Assembly: GCA_016786785.1 (NCBI GenBank)
Contig: JAEUVR010000071.1
Location: 1-44,819, forward strand
DNA: 44,819 nt
Direction of reading: 5' to 3'
Source of the DNA: Chitinophagaceae bacterium
Lineage (GTDB): Bacteria > Bacteroidota > Bacteroidia > Chitinophagales > Chitinophagaceae
In this document: positions 15,874 to 23,245 of the stretch, one piece after another
Position numbering within the stretch: the first letter of the stretch is position 1
Layout of the letters: each line of letters begins with the position of its first letter
The notes under the pieces: generated by a model
Database searches by the model: none
Told to the model about the DNA's origin: nothing
The model's input: the letters and a program-made list of their open reading frames with translations, nothing else
Position numbers and translations under genes: made by a program

Positions 15874-17191
15874 CGAAAACAAAAGAGTGAGTTTTCTGGT
15901 CGAAGATGACGACCAAAAAACCGGAGCGGATGCGCCCAAAGAGGGAGCGCAGAACAAAGCCGAAAAGCTGAAAAAGCCAATCATTTTTGTGCTTATGGCT
16001 GTAGTATTTCTCGGCTGTATGTGTTTAATCTTCAAACCGTCTTCCGATAAGAAAAAGCCTGAAGATATTGGTTTGAACGATGCCGTACCGCAGGCAACCG
16101 ATGCAGGTTTGCAGTCGGATAAGCAAAAAGCGTATGAGCAGGAAATGCTGGAACAGAAAGAGCAGGAAAAGCGCAATTCGCTCATGTCCCTTTCAGACTA
16201 TTGGAGCGAGGACAGTACCGCCGACAAGGAAGCAGTTGTTCCGGATGAGGAATACGAAGACGGATCTGCTTACGGAGGTGGTACACGAAGGGGTGGCAAT
16301 CCGGCTTTAAGCAGTTACCGAAATGCCCAAAGTACGTTAGGCTCGTTTTACAACAACAACGATTACCAAACGCAGGAACTGCAAAGGCAGGTTGAGGAAC
16401 TAAAAGAAAAGCTGGCAGAAAAGGACGTACCCGCCACAACGACCGTGCAAGACCAAATGGCTTTGATGGAAAAGTCCTACGAAATGGCGGCGAAATACCT
16501 GCCCTCGAACAATCAGGGGCAGGCTGGCAAAGCCGATACCACTGTTTCGGTGAAAGGCGGTACACAAAAGGAACATTTTGTAGCGTTCACGCCCGTAAGG
16601 AAAAATGCGGTATCTGCCCTGTACCGTGAGCCTACCGACAGTGCTTTTTTGGCAAACTGGAACGAAACCCGCAACAGGGGATTTTATACCGCCGGGACAA
16701 ATGAGCAGGTCGTGCAGCCTAAAAACAGTATCAGGGCAATAGTGCAGGAAACGCAGACCATCACCGATGAAAGCGGTGTGCGCTTGCGCTTGCTGGAAAT
16801 GGCTAAAACGCCAAGCCTTACCATTCCGGCGGGAACGGTGCTAACGGCAAACGCCAAGTTTTCAGGCGGCAGGTTACAGTTAAAGGTAACGTCTATCGAA
16901 TTTGAGGGCAATATTATCCCTATGGAAATAACGGTGTACGATTTGGACGGGCAGCAAGGGTTATATGTGCCATATTCTCCCGAAATGAACGCCCTTACCG
17001 AGATTGCCTCCAACATGAGCCAAACCTCCGGCACATCCATTATGATGACCCGCTCCGCAGGACAGCAGGCAGCAGGCGACCTTTCCCGTGGCGTGGTGCA
17101 GGGCATATCGGGCTACTTCTCCAAAAAAGTAAAAACGCCGAAAGTTACCGTTAAAGCCGGTCATCAGATTTTCCTTGTTTCAAAAAACTAA
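15863..17191 (+). CDS. traM: TraM, VirB10-like channel protein
   Basis: The 442-residue protein has a charged cytoplasmic N-terminus, one membrane helix (about 34-54), a long low-complexity linker with a coiled-coil stretch (Q-E-L-Q-R-Q-V-E-E-L-K-E-K-L), and a C-terminal TraM domain with beta-rich segments such as I-P-A-G-T-V-L-T-A and L-K-V-T-S-I-E-F-E-G. This is the VirB10-like energy-sensing scaffold spanning the envelope. It overlaps traL and is followed by traN after 27 bases. Length is normal. Confidence 0.9.
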   Translation: MKDNENKRVSFLVEDDDQKTGADAPKEGAQNKAEKLKKPIIFVLMAVVFLGCMCLIFKPSSDKKKPEDIGLNDAVPQATDAGLQSDKQKAYEQEMLEQKEQEKRNSLMSLSDYWSEDSTADKEAVVPDEEYEDGSAYGGGTRRGGNPALSSYRNAQSTLGSFYNNNDYQTQELQRQVEELKEKLAEKDVPATTTVQDQMALMEKSYEMAAKYLPSNNQGQAGKADTTVSVKGGTQKEHFVAFTPVRKNAVSALYREPTDSAFLANWNETRNRGFYTAGTNEQVVQPKNSIRAIVQETQTITDESGVRLRLLEMAKTPSLTIPAGTVLTANAKFSGGRLQLKVTSIEFEGNIIPMEITVYDLDGQQGLYVPYSPEMNALTEIASNMSQTSGTSIMMTRSAGQQAAGDLSRGVVQGISGYFSKKVKTPKVTVKAGHQIFLVSKN

Positions 17192-17218
17192 TGTTCAACA
17201 CTAAAAATCAGAATTAAA

Positions 17219-18121
17219 ATGAAAGCAATATTTAAAAGCCTTTTGGCAATGGTTTGTTTGATAGCCTTTAATGCCACTACGAATGCACAGCAGGTTGCAT
17301 CCAATACAAGCAAATTGAGCATGGGTAAGGTGGAACCTTACGAAATGCAGGTAACGTATAATAAGACCTCCCATTTGATATTTCCGGCAGCAATCCGGTA
17401 CGTGGATTTGGGCAGCGAGTACCTTATCGCTGGCAAGGCAGATGATGCCGAAAACGTACTGCGAATAAAGGCTACCGTTAGGGACTTTACCGAAGAAACT
17501 AATTTTTCCGTGATTACCGATGACGGACGTTTCTACAACTTCAACGTTTATTACAGTGCCTATCCTGCCACCCTCAATTATGACCTGCTTACAATGCAAA
17601 AAGCGTCCGACAGGGATAACGGCAACGATGTACTTTTTGAGGAACTGGGGAGCAATTCGCCATCGCTGGCCGGATTGCTTTTAGAAACGATTTACAAAAA
17701 GGACAAAAGGATTGTAAAGCATATCGCATCTAAAAGCTACGGTATTCAATTCCTGCTCAAAGGTATTTACGTGCATAACGGAAAATTCTATTTCCATACG
17801 GAATTACGCAATAAAAGCAATGTGCCGTTTAACATTGACTTTGTGAATTTCAAGATAGTGGATAAGAAAGTAGCGAAGCGTACCGTAGTGCAGGAAAAGC
17901 CGATGACACCATTGCGTATGTATAAACCGCTTACGGAAATTGCCGGAAATGCAACCGACCAAAACGTGTTCCTGCTCGACCAATTTACGATTACCGATGA
18001 TAAGGTGCTGGTAATTGAAATCTTTGAGAAGAACGGCGGCAGGCAGCAGACCTTAGAGGTGGAAAACTCCGACCTCGTAAACGCAAGGCAAATAAACGAT
18101 ATGCACCTAAAGATTAATTAA
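17219..18121 (+). CDS. traN: TraN, VirB9-like periplasmic/outer membrane protein (DUF4138)
   Basis: The 300-residue protein has a signal peptide (F-K-S-L-L-A-M-V-C-L-I-A-F-N-A-T-T-N-A-Q). The mature part is beta-rich, with the conserved L-I-F-P-A-A-I-R-Y-V-D-L-G-S near the N-terminus and F-Y-F-H-T-E-L-R-N-K-S-N-V-P-F-N in the C-terminal half, both typical of DUF4138. By position and pattern it corresponds to VirB9, the outer-membrane core subunit that binds the VirB10-like TraM. It is followed by traO after 17 bases. Confidence 0.9.
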   Translation: MKAIFKSLLAMVCLIAFNATTNAQQVASNTSKLSMGKVEPYEMQVTYNKTSHLIFPAAIRYVDLGSEYLIAGKADDAENVLRIKATVRDFTEETNFSVITDDGRFYNFNVYYSAYPATLNYDLLTMQKASDRDNGNDVLFEELGSNSPSLAGLLLETIYKKDKRIVKHIASKSYGIQFLLKGIYVHNGKFYFHTELRNKSNVPFNIDFVNFKIVDKKVAKRTVVQEKPMTPLRMYKPLTEIAGNATDQNVFLLDQFTITDDKVLVIEIFEKNGGRQQTLEVENSDLVNARQINDMHLKIN

Positions 18122-18138
18122 TCCAAAACAGAAGAACA

Positions 18139-18696
18139 ATGATAAAATACATTTTTGCCGTTATGCTTGCCGTGTTGAGCATGACGGTAGCACAGGCGCA
18201 AAGGATGACACCCGGACAGAAAGGGCTGGAAGTAAACGCAGGTTTATTGTCCAAAGAGGTAAAGGATAATTACTATCTGAATTTGACCCTTACCGTAAAT
18301 AGCAGGAACGGTAATTATTGGATTTGGGGCGCAGAATATACTCACCAATTTGCCGATTACAGGACTGTACAGATACCGCTCGAAACCTATACGGGCGAAA
18401 TGGGGTACAGTCTCCAGCTTTTGGGTGATGCGAGAAAGACAATAACGCTTAATGCGGGGCTTACTGCCGTTGCCGGGTATGAAACCATTAACCGCAATGA
18501 AGCAACGCTGTATGACGGCTCTAAAATCCTCGACAAAGACAATTTTGTTTACGGAGCCGGAGGGCGGTTGTCTTTTGAGACGTATTTGTCTGACAGGTTT
18601 GTGCTGCTCCTGCAAGGTCGTACCAAAGTATTATGGGGTACGGATTTAAAACAGTTCCGTCCATCGGCAGGCGTTGGGCTAAGGTTTAACTTTTAA
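18139..18696 (+). CDS. traO: TraO, outer membrane conjugation protein
   Basis: The 185-residue protein has a signal peptide (about 1-20, ending V-A-Q-A-Q) and a mature region of alternating amphipathic strands that ends in G-V-G-L-R-F-N-F, an outer-membrane beta-barrel terminal signature with terminal Phe. This agrees with conjugative transposon TraO. It follows traN after 17 bases and precedes traQ after 11 bases. Confidence 0.87.
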   Translation: MIKYIFAVMLAVLSMTVAQAQRMTPGQKGLEVNAGLLSKEVKDNYYLNLTLTVNSRNGNYWIWGAEYTHQFADYRTVQIPLETYTGEMGYSLQLLGDARKTITLNAGLTAVAGYETINRNEATLYDGSKILDKDNFVYGAGGRLSFETYLSDRFVLLLQGRTKVLWGTDLKQFRPSAGVGLRFNF

Positions 18697-18707
18697 AATG
18701 AACAACA

Positions 18708-19142
18708 ATGAAACGATTTTTGAATAGAAATAAATTTGTGTGGCTGCTTCTCCTGGTCTTTGCAAGTGCCATTACATTATCATCCTGTGATAAGGAAGAA
18801 TTGGACATACAGCAGAATTACCCGTTTGAGGTTAAAGTGATGCCTGTTCCGGGAGATATATCCAACGGACAGACCGTTGAAATACGTATTACGATTGAGC
18901 GGAGCGGTAATTTCAGCGATGCAGGTTATTTTATACGCTATTTCCAATATGACGGGCAGGGTACATTGCGGTATTATAGTGAACCGCCGTATATGCCCAA
19001 TGACCTGTATCAGTTGCCAGCTACGCAATTCCGGCTGTACTATACTTCGCAGTCCACCGTATCACAGTCATTTGATATATGGATAAGCGACAATTTCGGA
19101 AATGAAAAGCAGGTAAGTTTTGAGTTTAACAATGTAGATTAA
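18708..19142 (+). CDS. traQ: TraQ-like lipoprotein (DUF3872)
   Basis: The 144-residue protein has a lipoprotein signal with lipobox L-S-S-C, predicting lipid attachment at the cysteine near residue 27. The mature part is a small beta-sandwich-like domain with Y-P-F-E-V-K-V-M-P-V-P and Y-F-I-R-Y-F-Q-Y-D-G, typical of DUF3872/TraQ. It is the last gene of the plus-strand transfer operon and runs directly after traO; the primase-like traP that separates them in CTnDOT is absent. A strong terminator follows 28 bases downstream. Confidence 0.85.
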   Translation: MKRFLNRNKFVWLLLLVFASAITLSSCDKEELDIQQNYPFEVKVMPVPGDISNGQTVEIRITIERSGNFSDAGYFIRYFQYDGQGTLRYYSEPPYMPNDLYQLPATQFRLYYTSQSTVSQSFDIWISDNFGNEKQVSFEFNNVD

Positions 19143-19169
19143 AGAAGCGGGATAACAAACCGTAAATAG

Positions 19170-19207
19170 AAAAAGTCGTCTGACCTCAATAGTCGGGCGA
19201 CTTTTTT
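19170..19207. terminator. Bidirectional terminator between traQ and the receiver-domain gene
   Basis: AAAAAGTCGTCTGAC (19170-19184) pairs with GTCGGGCGACTTTTT (19192-19206): 15 pairs including two G-U, loop of seven. T runs follow on both strands, so it can end both the tra operon and the convergent minus-strand unit. Confidence 0.9.
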
Positions 19208-19230
19208 GCATTTTGCAAAATGAGTTGGGG

Positions 19231-19647
19231 TTACTTTGTAAAATATTCCGTTGCTATCCCACTAATCCCCAAACTGAAATATCTTCCGCCATCGGCTAAC
19301 GCTTTTACGGCGGTTACAATCTCATCGGGGTCGGCGTATTTCAGCACATAACCTGAAACGCCTGCTTTCAGCATATCCGTAACTCTCTTTTCGCCATCGT
19401 CTGTGCTTGAAATTAATACCTTTAAATGGGAGTGTGTTTCCAGCAATAATTTTGCTGCTTTAAAATCTTCCTCTACGATACAGACATCGGGTAAATCATT
19501 ACCCGCCATTTTTTCGAGGGCTTGTTGTGCGGTGTCCGCTTGAAAAAGTATCGAAAAACCGGAGGCTTTAAGTTGCTTTACAGATACATCCCGAAGCTGC
19601 GTATTGTTATCTACGACAGCTATCTGTATTATATTATTACTACTCAT
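19231..19647 (-). CDS. Stand-alone receiver-domain protein with altered phosphorylation site
   Basis: The 138-residue protein is a single CheY-like receiver domain with no DNA-binding output domain. I-A-V-V-D-N-N (Asp13, Asn14) replaces the usual acidic pair, and at the phospho-acceptor position P-D-V-C-I-V-E places Glu59 where Asp is normal. The conserved Ser/Thr (L-I-S-S, 78-81) and the lysine (Y-V-L-K, Lys103) remain. Glutamate often mimics phosphorylated aspartate, so it may be constitutively in the active form. It lies 14 bases after a small unknown gene on the same strand and ends at the shared terminator. Its partner is unknown; the fold is secure. Confidence 0.82.
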   Translation of the reverse strand: MSSNNIIQIAVVDNNTQLRDVSVKQLKASGFSILFQADTAQQALEKMAGNDLPDVCIVEEDFKAAKLLLETHSHLKVLISSTDDGEKRVTDMLKAGVSGYVLKYADPDEIVTAVKALADGGRYFSLGISGIATEYFTK

Positions 19648-19661
19648 TACAATTACATTTT

Positions 19662-19919
19662 TTATTTCTTAAACAATCCTTTCCAGCCTTTACCTGAATT
19701 AGTAACGCACGGTTCTTCTTTTTTAGTTTCTGTCTTTTGTATATCCCTTACGTTGTGGCTTGTAAGCCAGCAATAAAAATCACCTACATTATCAGGTGTG
19801 AAATTTATGATTTTACCGTTTTTGAGGGAAATAATAAAGCAGTCAATTGTAACTGCAAACGCCGATAGCTCGGAAGCAGGAAATTCTAAGGCAGGATAGG
19901 TATTGTTTGCAGTGTCCAT
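19662..19919 (-). CDS. Small unknown protein downstream of a structured leader RNA
   Basis: The 85-residue protein starts at the ATG at 19919. It has an alternating pattern (A-V-T-I-D-C-F-I-I-S-L-K-N-G-K-I-I-N-F-T) suggesting a small alpha-beta domain, then a polar, lysine-rich tail ending G-K-G-W-K-G-L-F-K-K. There is no signal peptide. I do not recognise it. The frame upstream of 19919 is open to 20036, but that part would translate the paired leader and gives a cysteine-rich, unlikely sequence, so the ATG is preferred. It is probably cotranscribed with the receiver gene 14 bases downstream. Confidence 0.6.
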   Translation of the reverse strand: MDTANNTYPALEFPASELSAFAVTIDCFIISLKNGKIINFTPDNVGDFYCWLTSHNVRDIQKTETKKEEPCVTNSGKGWKGLFKK

Positions 19920-19939
19920 AATATCCGTTTTTCGTAGTG

Positions 19940-20115
19940 GCTGCCTGCAACAAAAAAAGCGCAGGCAACTACACTTACCGACATTAAGGCACTGGTACGC
20001 CTCTCTCCGAATAAGCGAGCGCCCACGCCGTAGCATGAGCGTTCTTACTTATTGTCTCGGAGATATAAAAATTACCAGTTTCTAATGTCGAGACTTAAAG
20101 CAAAAACACTTTAAG
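19940..20115 (-). ncRNA. Highly structured leader or small RNA upstream of the 85-residue gene
   Basis: On the minus strand the segment folds in order as a 7-bp hairpin CTTAAAG/CTTTAAG (20115-20094), then a nested long stem-loop: an outer helix CGACATTA..ACTGGTA (20090-20073) paired with TACCAGT..TAATGTCG (19997-19979); a middle helix CTCCG..AATAAG paired with CTTATTCGGAG; and an inner GCTCATG/CGTGGGC stem with loop CTACGG. A 9-bp hairpin follows (19969-19940). Wobble pairs in the inner and last stems are G-U only when read on the minus strand, which fixes the orientation. A matching promoter lies upstream. It does not fit a family I can name. Confidence 0.6.
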
Positions 20116-20135
20116 ATTTTTCTATATTTTCATAG

Positions 20136-20166
20136 CAAAGATAACAATGTTAGCTGTTTTACACAA
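20136..20166 (-). promoter_or_regulatory. Bacteroidota-type promoter for the leader RNA unit
   Basis: On the minus strand TTG (20166-20164) and TATCTTTG (20143-20136) are separated by 20 bases, a perfect TAnnTTTG box with normal spacing. Transcription would start near 20130, about 15 bases before the first hairpin of the leader RNA. Confidence 0.65.
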
Positions 20167-20190
20167 CCAATGATTTACCTTTCTACTTAC

Positions 20191-20484
20191 TTATGGCTTG
20201 CTAATGTAATTGCGTTCTAATATTGCCAGTAAATCGGATTGCCTGAAGATAATTTTACCACCGATTTGCACATACGGCAGGATATTGTCGTCCCGGTATT
20301 GTTGTAAGGTACGTTTGCTGATATGTAACAGCTTGCACACATCTTCGCCCGATAAATAGACTTCTCCGTTCATTACAGGGCGGTAATTCTTTAGTATCAG
20401 TTCCAAACGGGTACGGAGTTCCTCAAATTTGCTTTTGTAGTAGGCTATTTCCTCCGCATCGCTATCAAAAAGTTCCATACTCAT
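20191..20484 (-). CDS. Helix-turn-helix protein, excisionase-like (second of a pair)
   Basis: The 97-residue protein has an acidic helical N-terminus and then a MerR/Xis-like winged helix (HTH_17 type): Y-L-S-G-E-D-V-C-K-L-L-H-I-S-K-R-T-L-Q-Q-Y-R, followed by the wing V-Q-I-G-G-K-I-I-F-R. Such small proteins act as recombination directionality factors or regulators in Bacteroidota ICEs. The ATG at 20484 overlaps the stop of the preceding HTH gene (ATGA), so the pair is translationally coupled; longer upstream readings are rejected. Confidence 0.82.
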   Translation of the reverse strand: MSMELFDSDAEEIAYYKSKFEELRTRLELILKNYRPVMNGEVYLSGEDVCKLLHISKRTLQQYRDDNILPYVQIGGKIIFRQSDLLAILERNYISKP

Positions 20485-20771
20485 TTGTTTGCGGTTTGAG
20501 CATCGGAAGCAAGCAAACGCTGTACATCCGAAAATTTGTAATAATTCTTCCGGTTCAATTTTGAAAAAGGCAAAAGCCCTTTGTCTTTGTAGGATTGCAA
20601 GGTGCGTTTGGTAATGCCGAGCATGAGGCATACCTCCTGATTATCGAGCCACTTTTCTTCGTTAAAAATGCCTATATAGGCTTCGCTTGCATCGGTGGTA
20701 AGCTGTAACAGTTCGTCCAGCTCTGCGGTCAGTTCTTTTAGAACAGACTTCGGTATTGCTATTACTTCCAT
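20481..20771 (-). CDS. Helix-turn-helix protein, excisionase-like (first of a pair)
   Basis: The 96-residue protein has a leucine-rich helical N-terminus (L-K-E-L-T-A-E-L-D-E-L-L-Q-L) and a MerR/Xis-type HTH with W-L-D-N-Q-E-V-C-L-M-L-G-I-T-K-R-T-L-Q-S-Y. It is homologous to the next gene (R-T-L-Q-x-Y and I-L/L-L-P following), so the pair arose by duplication and may act together on the att site or on transfer promoters. Function is inferred from ICE context. Confidence 0.82.
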   Translation of the reverse strand: MEVIAIPKSVLKELTAELDELLQLTTDASEAYIGIFNEEKWLDNQEVCLMLGITKRTLQSYKDKGLLPFSKLNRKNYYKFSDVQRLLASDAQTANK

Positions 20772-20874
20772 ATTCCTTTCCTCACTTTTTCACGTCAGAA
20801 ATGGAAAATAGGAAAGGTTTTAGGGCGTATCTTATTTGGGGGTGTGTTTGGCTTTGAGTGGTAAGGTTTGGCGC

Positions 20875-20913
20875 AAAAGAAAACGGTACAAGCCTGTAAA
20901 GACCTATACCGTT
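20875..20913 (-). terminator. Probable terminator after the 90-residue membrane protein gene
   Basis: On the minus strand AACGGTA (20913-20907) pairs with TACCGTT (20888-20882) around an 18-base loop with internal pairing (AGGTC.../...AGGCT), followed by TTCTTTT. It lies just after the stop at 20932. Confidence 0.4.
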
Positions 20914-20931
20914 ATAAGATTGTGAGGTTAT

Positions 20932-21204
20932 TTATCGGGGATTTTGTACCTCTATATTTTGAGGTATCTTTTCCTTTTTTTCTCTCGAATATACCCATAA
21001 CGATAACAGCCCGAAAATAATCAAAGCATACGCTACCCATTTGCCAACTTTTTCGACAAATTTAATGGCGACTTTTTTCTCATAACTGGAAAACCCCTCT
21101 GCTCCGGTGGGGCTGCGCCTGTAAAATTTCCTGCGGTTAATCCAATAACGCAAACCTAAGCCTGCTACCAAAAATATTATTCCTATAACTAATGATGATG
21201 CCAT
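20932..21204 (-). CDS. Small two-helix membrane protein of unknown function
   Basis: The 90-residue protein has membrane helices at about 3-17 (L-V-I-G-I-I-F-L-V-A-G-L-G-L) and 54-71 (W-V-A-Y-A-L-I-I-F-G-L-L-S-L-W), joined by a basic loop R-R-K-F-Y-R-R-S. Similar short proteins occur in this position in other Bacteroidota ICEs, but I know no function. A TATTTTTG box at 21257-21250 resembles a -7 element without a clear -33 partner. It appears to be a single-gene unit. Confidence 0.65.
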   Translation of the reverse strand: MASSLVIGIIFLVAGLGLRYWINRRKFYRRSPTGAEGFSSYEKKVAIKFVEKVGKWVAYALIIFGLLSLWVYSREKKEKIPQNIEVQNPR

Positions 21205-21288
21205 AATTCTACCGTTTAAAATTTAGTACAATATCCGCTCCGCTATAAACAAAAATACAATTTATAAACGTGGGGTGGATGAAGAAAA

Positions 21289-21488
21289 CTACCCAACTTG
21301 GGTAAACTTTTTTGTTTTTAATGCTTTTAATTTCTCGTGCATATCTGCCCAATATGCTGCTGCTCTTTGTCGCTTTCTAATGGTGGTTCGTGCTGATATG
21401 TTTTGTACCAACCTGCCTGCCGAATGGCTTTATTAAGGTCTGTAACTTCGATTTGGCGACCTTTCAAATCTGTGATGTATAAGTTCAT
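21289..21488 (-). pseudogene. Small ICE gene apparently broken by a frameshift
   Basis: From the ATG at 21488 the frame reads M-N-L-Y-I-T-D-L-K-G-R-Q-I-E-V-T-D and runs to a stop at 21327, giving 53 residues. A natural-looking continuation (A-Y-W-A-D-M-H-E-K-L-K-A-L-K) lies in another frame, overlapping and extending to a stop at 21289. The joined length is not a multiple of three, so one base seems gained or lost near 21370-21395. The gene may be inactive, or the base may be an error. No function is known. Confidence 0.5.
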
Positions 21489-21498
21489 ATCAATTGTT

Positions 21499-21822
21499 TT
21501 AAAGTGATTTTTTACTGCTTTGGAAAAGAATAGCCTGCGCTTTCCTTTGCGCTTTCTTCCCTTTGATTTCATAACCTACGCTTAGATACCAGCGTATCAT
21601 TGCCGATTTATCGGGATTGCGTACCTGAAATTTATATGCTCCGTACTTGGTTAGGTCAATCATTACAGTTTTAGAAGTTCCTACTACATCAGGTATGATT
21701 TTGCCTTTTTCGATTGCACTGTACACGCTCGTAGCATATACCATTTTCCTGAAAGCGAAGTCCATAACTGTCTCATAGGACTTCAATAAGTGATTATTGT
21801 ATTTATCGTTTCTGCGTTTCAT
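21499..21822 (-). CDS. Unknown small basic protein
   Basis: The 107-residue protein is basic at both ends (M-K-R-R-N-D-K and K-K-A-Q-R-K-A-Q). Its middle, A-I-E-K-G-K-I-I-P-D-V-V-G-T-S-K-T-V-M-I-D-L-T-K-Y-G, has the helix-then-strands pattern of a small winged-helix domain, but I cannot assign a family. It starts 19 bases after the next gene upstream and ends 10 bases before the frameshifted gene, so the group is probably cotranscribed. Confidence 0.6.
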   Translation of the reverse strand: MKRRNDKYNNHLLKSYETVMDFAFRKMVYATSVYSAIEKGKIIPDVVGTSKTVMIDLTKYGAYKFQVRNPDKSAMIRWYLSVGYEIKGKKAQRKAQAILFQSSKKSL

Positions 21823-21841
21823 TGTTTTACTATTTTATTTG

Positions 21842-22318
21842 TTAACCTATGTGAGCGGTCTTCCTGAATTGCTCAATAAGTGCCTCCACTTCGTTTAAGG
21901 TCTTGCACCCGGACAATTCTTTTGACAACCGTTCTATTTCTTCAATCCGTATCAATGCTGAAAAACTGTACTCCCATATCTTACCCTCAACTTTTAATAG
22001 CATCCTGTATGGCTTGGTCATATTCCTGCGCAACTGTTCAGCCTTTAAAGCATAGTCTGTATTCTCGGTAGCCCTGTATAGTTCGTTAAGCTGTTCCATA
22101 CGTCTAAACCTGCCATATCGGATTAGCGGGGATTTGGCTTTTCTGCGCTTTGGCTTTGTACGATACCGTAGGTCTTCCCAAAAATCATCAGGTGAATAGC
22201 TTGGGTGTTCCTTGCTTAGAATACCGTATGCGAATAATGGTACTTTCTTAAATAATCGTCTTGCCTTTCGCATCCTGCGAATAGAAGCCAGTCTTTCAGG
22301 TGTGTACGGTTTGCCCAT
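21842..22318 (-). CDS. Unknown basic helical protein
   Basis: The 158-residue protein is strongly basic in its first 75 residues (M-R-K-A-R-R-L-F-K-K and T-K-P-K-R-R-K-A-K) and ends with an acidic helical segment (E-I-E-R-L-S-K-E-L-S). There is no signal peptide or membrane helix. The charge pattern suggests nucleic-acid contact, but no family is recognised. A conserved stem-loop at 22333-22362 lies 14 bases upstream of its ATG. Confidence 0.6.
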   Translation of the reverse strand: MGKPYTPERLASIRRMRKARRLFKKVPLFAYGILSKEHPSYSPDDFWEDLRYRTKPKRRKAKSPLIRYGRFRRMEQLNELYRATENTDYALKAEQLRRNMTKPYRMLLKVEGKIWEYSFSALIRIEEIERLSKELSGCKTLNEVEALIEQFRKTAHIG

Positions 22319-22332
22319 TGCTTTTGGATTAT

Positions 22333-22362
22333 AAAGGCAACCGCCGTTGCAGACGGTCGCCT
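22333..22362 (-). repeat. Conserved intergenic stem-loop, copy 2
   Basis: On the minus strand an 11-bp stem (AGGCGACCGTC/GGCGGTTGCCT) closes the hexaloop TGCAAC, followed by TTT. It differs from copy 1 at five of 30 positions, all transitions, and every stem change keeps a Watson-Crick or G-U pair. Confidence 0.8.
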
Positions 22363-22369
22363 GTGGATG

Positions 22370-22819
22370 TTATTCCCAATCTTCCCTTATGGGTTTTGGG
22401 TTTGGTTGTATTGCCTCCATATTATCCCATATATGGTTGAAAATTTCCTGTATGTCCTTGTCGGAAAGTTTACGGAGTATGATGGCGTGTCGGTAATCGT
22501 CATATATCTCTATTTCACGATTTGGAAAACTGCCCGTTGCAATTTTACATGCGCTTCGTCCGCTTCTTATACATAGATGCAGCGTGTTATTGCTCCAACC
22601 CTCATAACCGATTATAAGCGTTTCATCCAAAGGAACTGCACCGGGCAAAGCCTTGTTAACGGCAGGGTCTGTGAATGTCAATTTTGCAAGGCGGTTGCAA
22701 TAGGGCATACCCTCATGTTCTGCCATCATTTTGGCAAACAATACCTGCTCAATAGCCCCTTTGGGATTTTCTATACCAAATAGCAGGGTTTCAATGTTGA
22801 ATGAGATTTTATTTTTCAT
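22370..22819 (-). CDS. Unknown ICE protein
   Basis: The 149-residue protein is soluble, with a segment A-L-P-G-A-V-P-L-D-E-T-L-I-I-G-Y-E-G-W and a strand pair I-E-I-Y-D-D-Y-R-H-A-I-I-L-R. It has no motif I recognise. Its ATG lies three bases after the stop of the preceding gene, so the two are cotranscribed. A conserved stem-loop follows its stop codon. Confidence 0.6.
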   Translation of the reverse strand: MKNKISFNIETLLFGIENPKGAIEQVLFAKMMAEHEGMPYCNRLAKLTFTDPAVNKALPGAVPLDETLIIGYEGWSNNTLHLCIRSGRSACKIATGSFPNREIEIYDDYRHAIILRKLSDKDIQEIFNHIWDNMEAIQPNPKPIREDWE

Positions 22820-22822
22820 GGC

Positions 22823-23230
22823 TTATTTGTTTATGTCTATTACAATCATTTTTTCGTATCCAAAAAGCAGGTGTATAGCCTCTTTTAACTTGCGGTCGCA
22901 ATTTTCCCTCTCTGCATATTCTATCAGGCAGTTTGTTAGGAATATCGCATTGTAGCCGTCAAAAAGCTGGTCGGAGAATACCCGCAAACTGCGGTGTAGC
23001 ATGACGTTGTACCGCTTTAATATCTGTTCGGTATTGCCTACCAAGCCGAACCAAAAATCTGCGGTTAATAGGGTCTTGTCTGCCCAAATGCTGCGCATAT
23101 ATTCCTCCTGCGCTCTGAAACGCTCCGTTTCCTCTTGTACAAAAGCGGTCAATTCTTTAAGGGTGTCGGGGAATAGCTTTGCAAGCAAATACGCCCGTTC
23201 TACGTTGTTCATTTTATCTAATGCTCTCAT
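22823..23230 (-). CDS. Unknown helical ICE protein
   Basis: From the ATG at 23230 the protein has 135 residues, mostly helical (L-A-K-L-F-P-D-T-L-K-E-L-T-A-F-V-Q-E-E-T-E-R-F). I prefer this start because the alternative ATG at 23260 lies in the loop of a conserved stem-loop (23246-23275). No family is recognised. It lies between DUF932 and another unknown gene, all in one direction. Confidence 0.6.
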   Translation of the reverse strand: MRALDKMNNVERAYLLAKLFPDTLKELTAFVQEETERFRAQEEYMRSIWADKTLLTADFWFGLVGNTEQILKRYNVMLHRSLRVFSDQLFDGYNAIFLTNCLIEYAERENCDRKLKEAIHLLFGYEKMIVIDINK

Positions 23231-23245
23231 TGTATTGATTTTTTT

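Noticed and set aside
19940-20115. Retron or group II intron RNA
   Set aside because: There is no reverse transcriptase nearby and no recognisable intron domain V or msr/msd layout.
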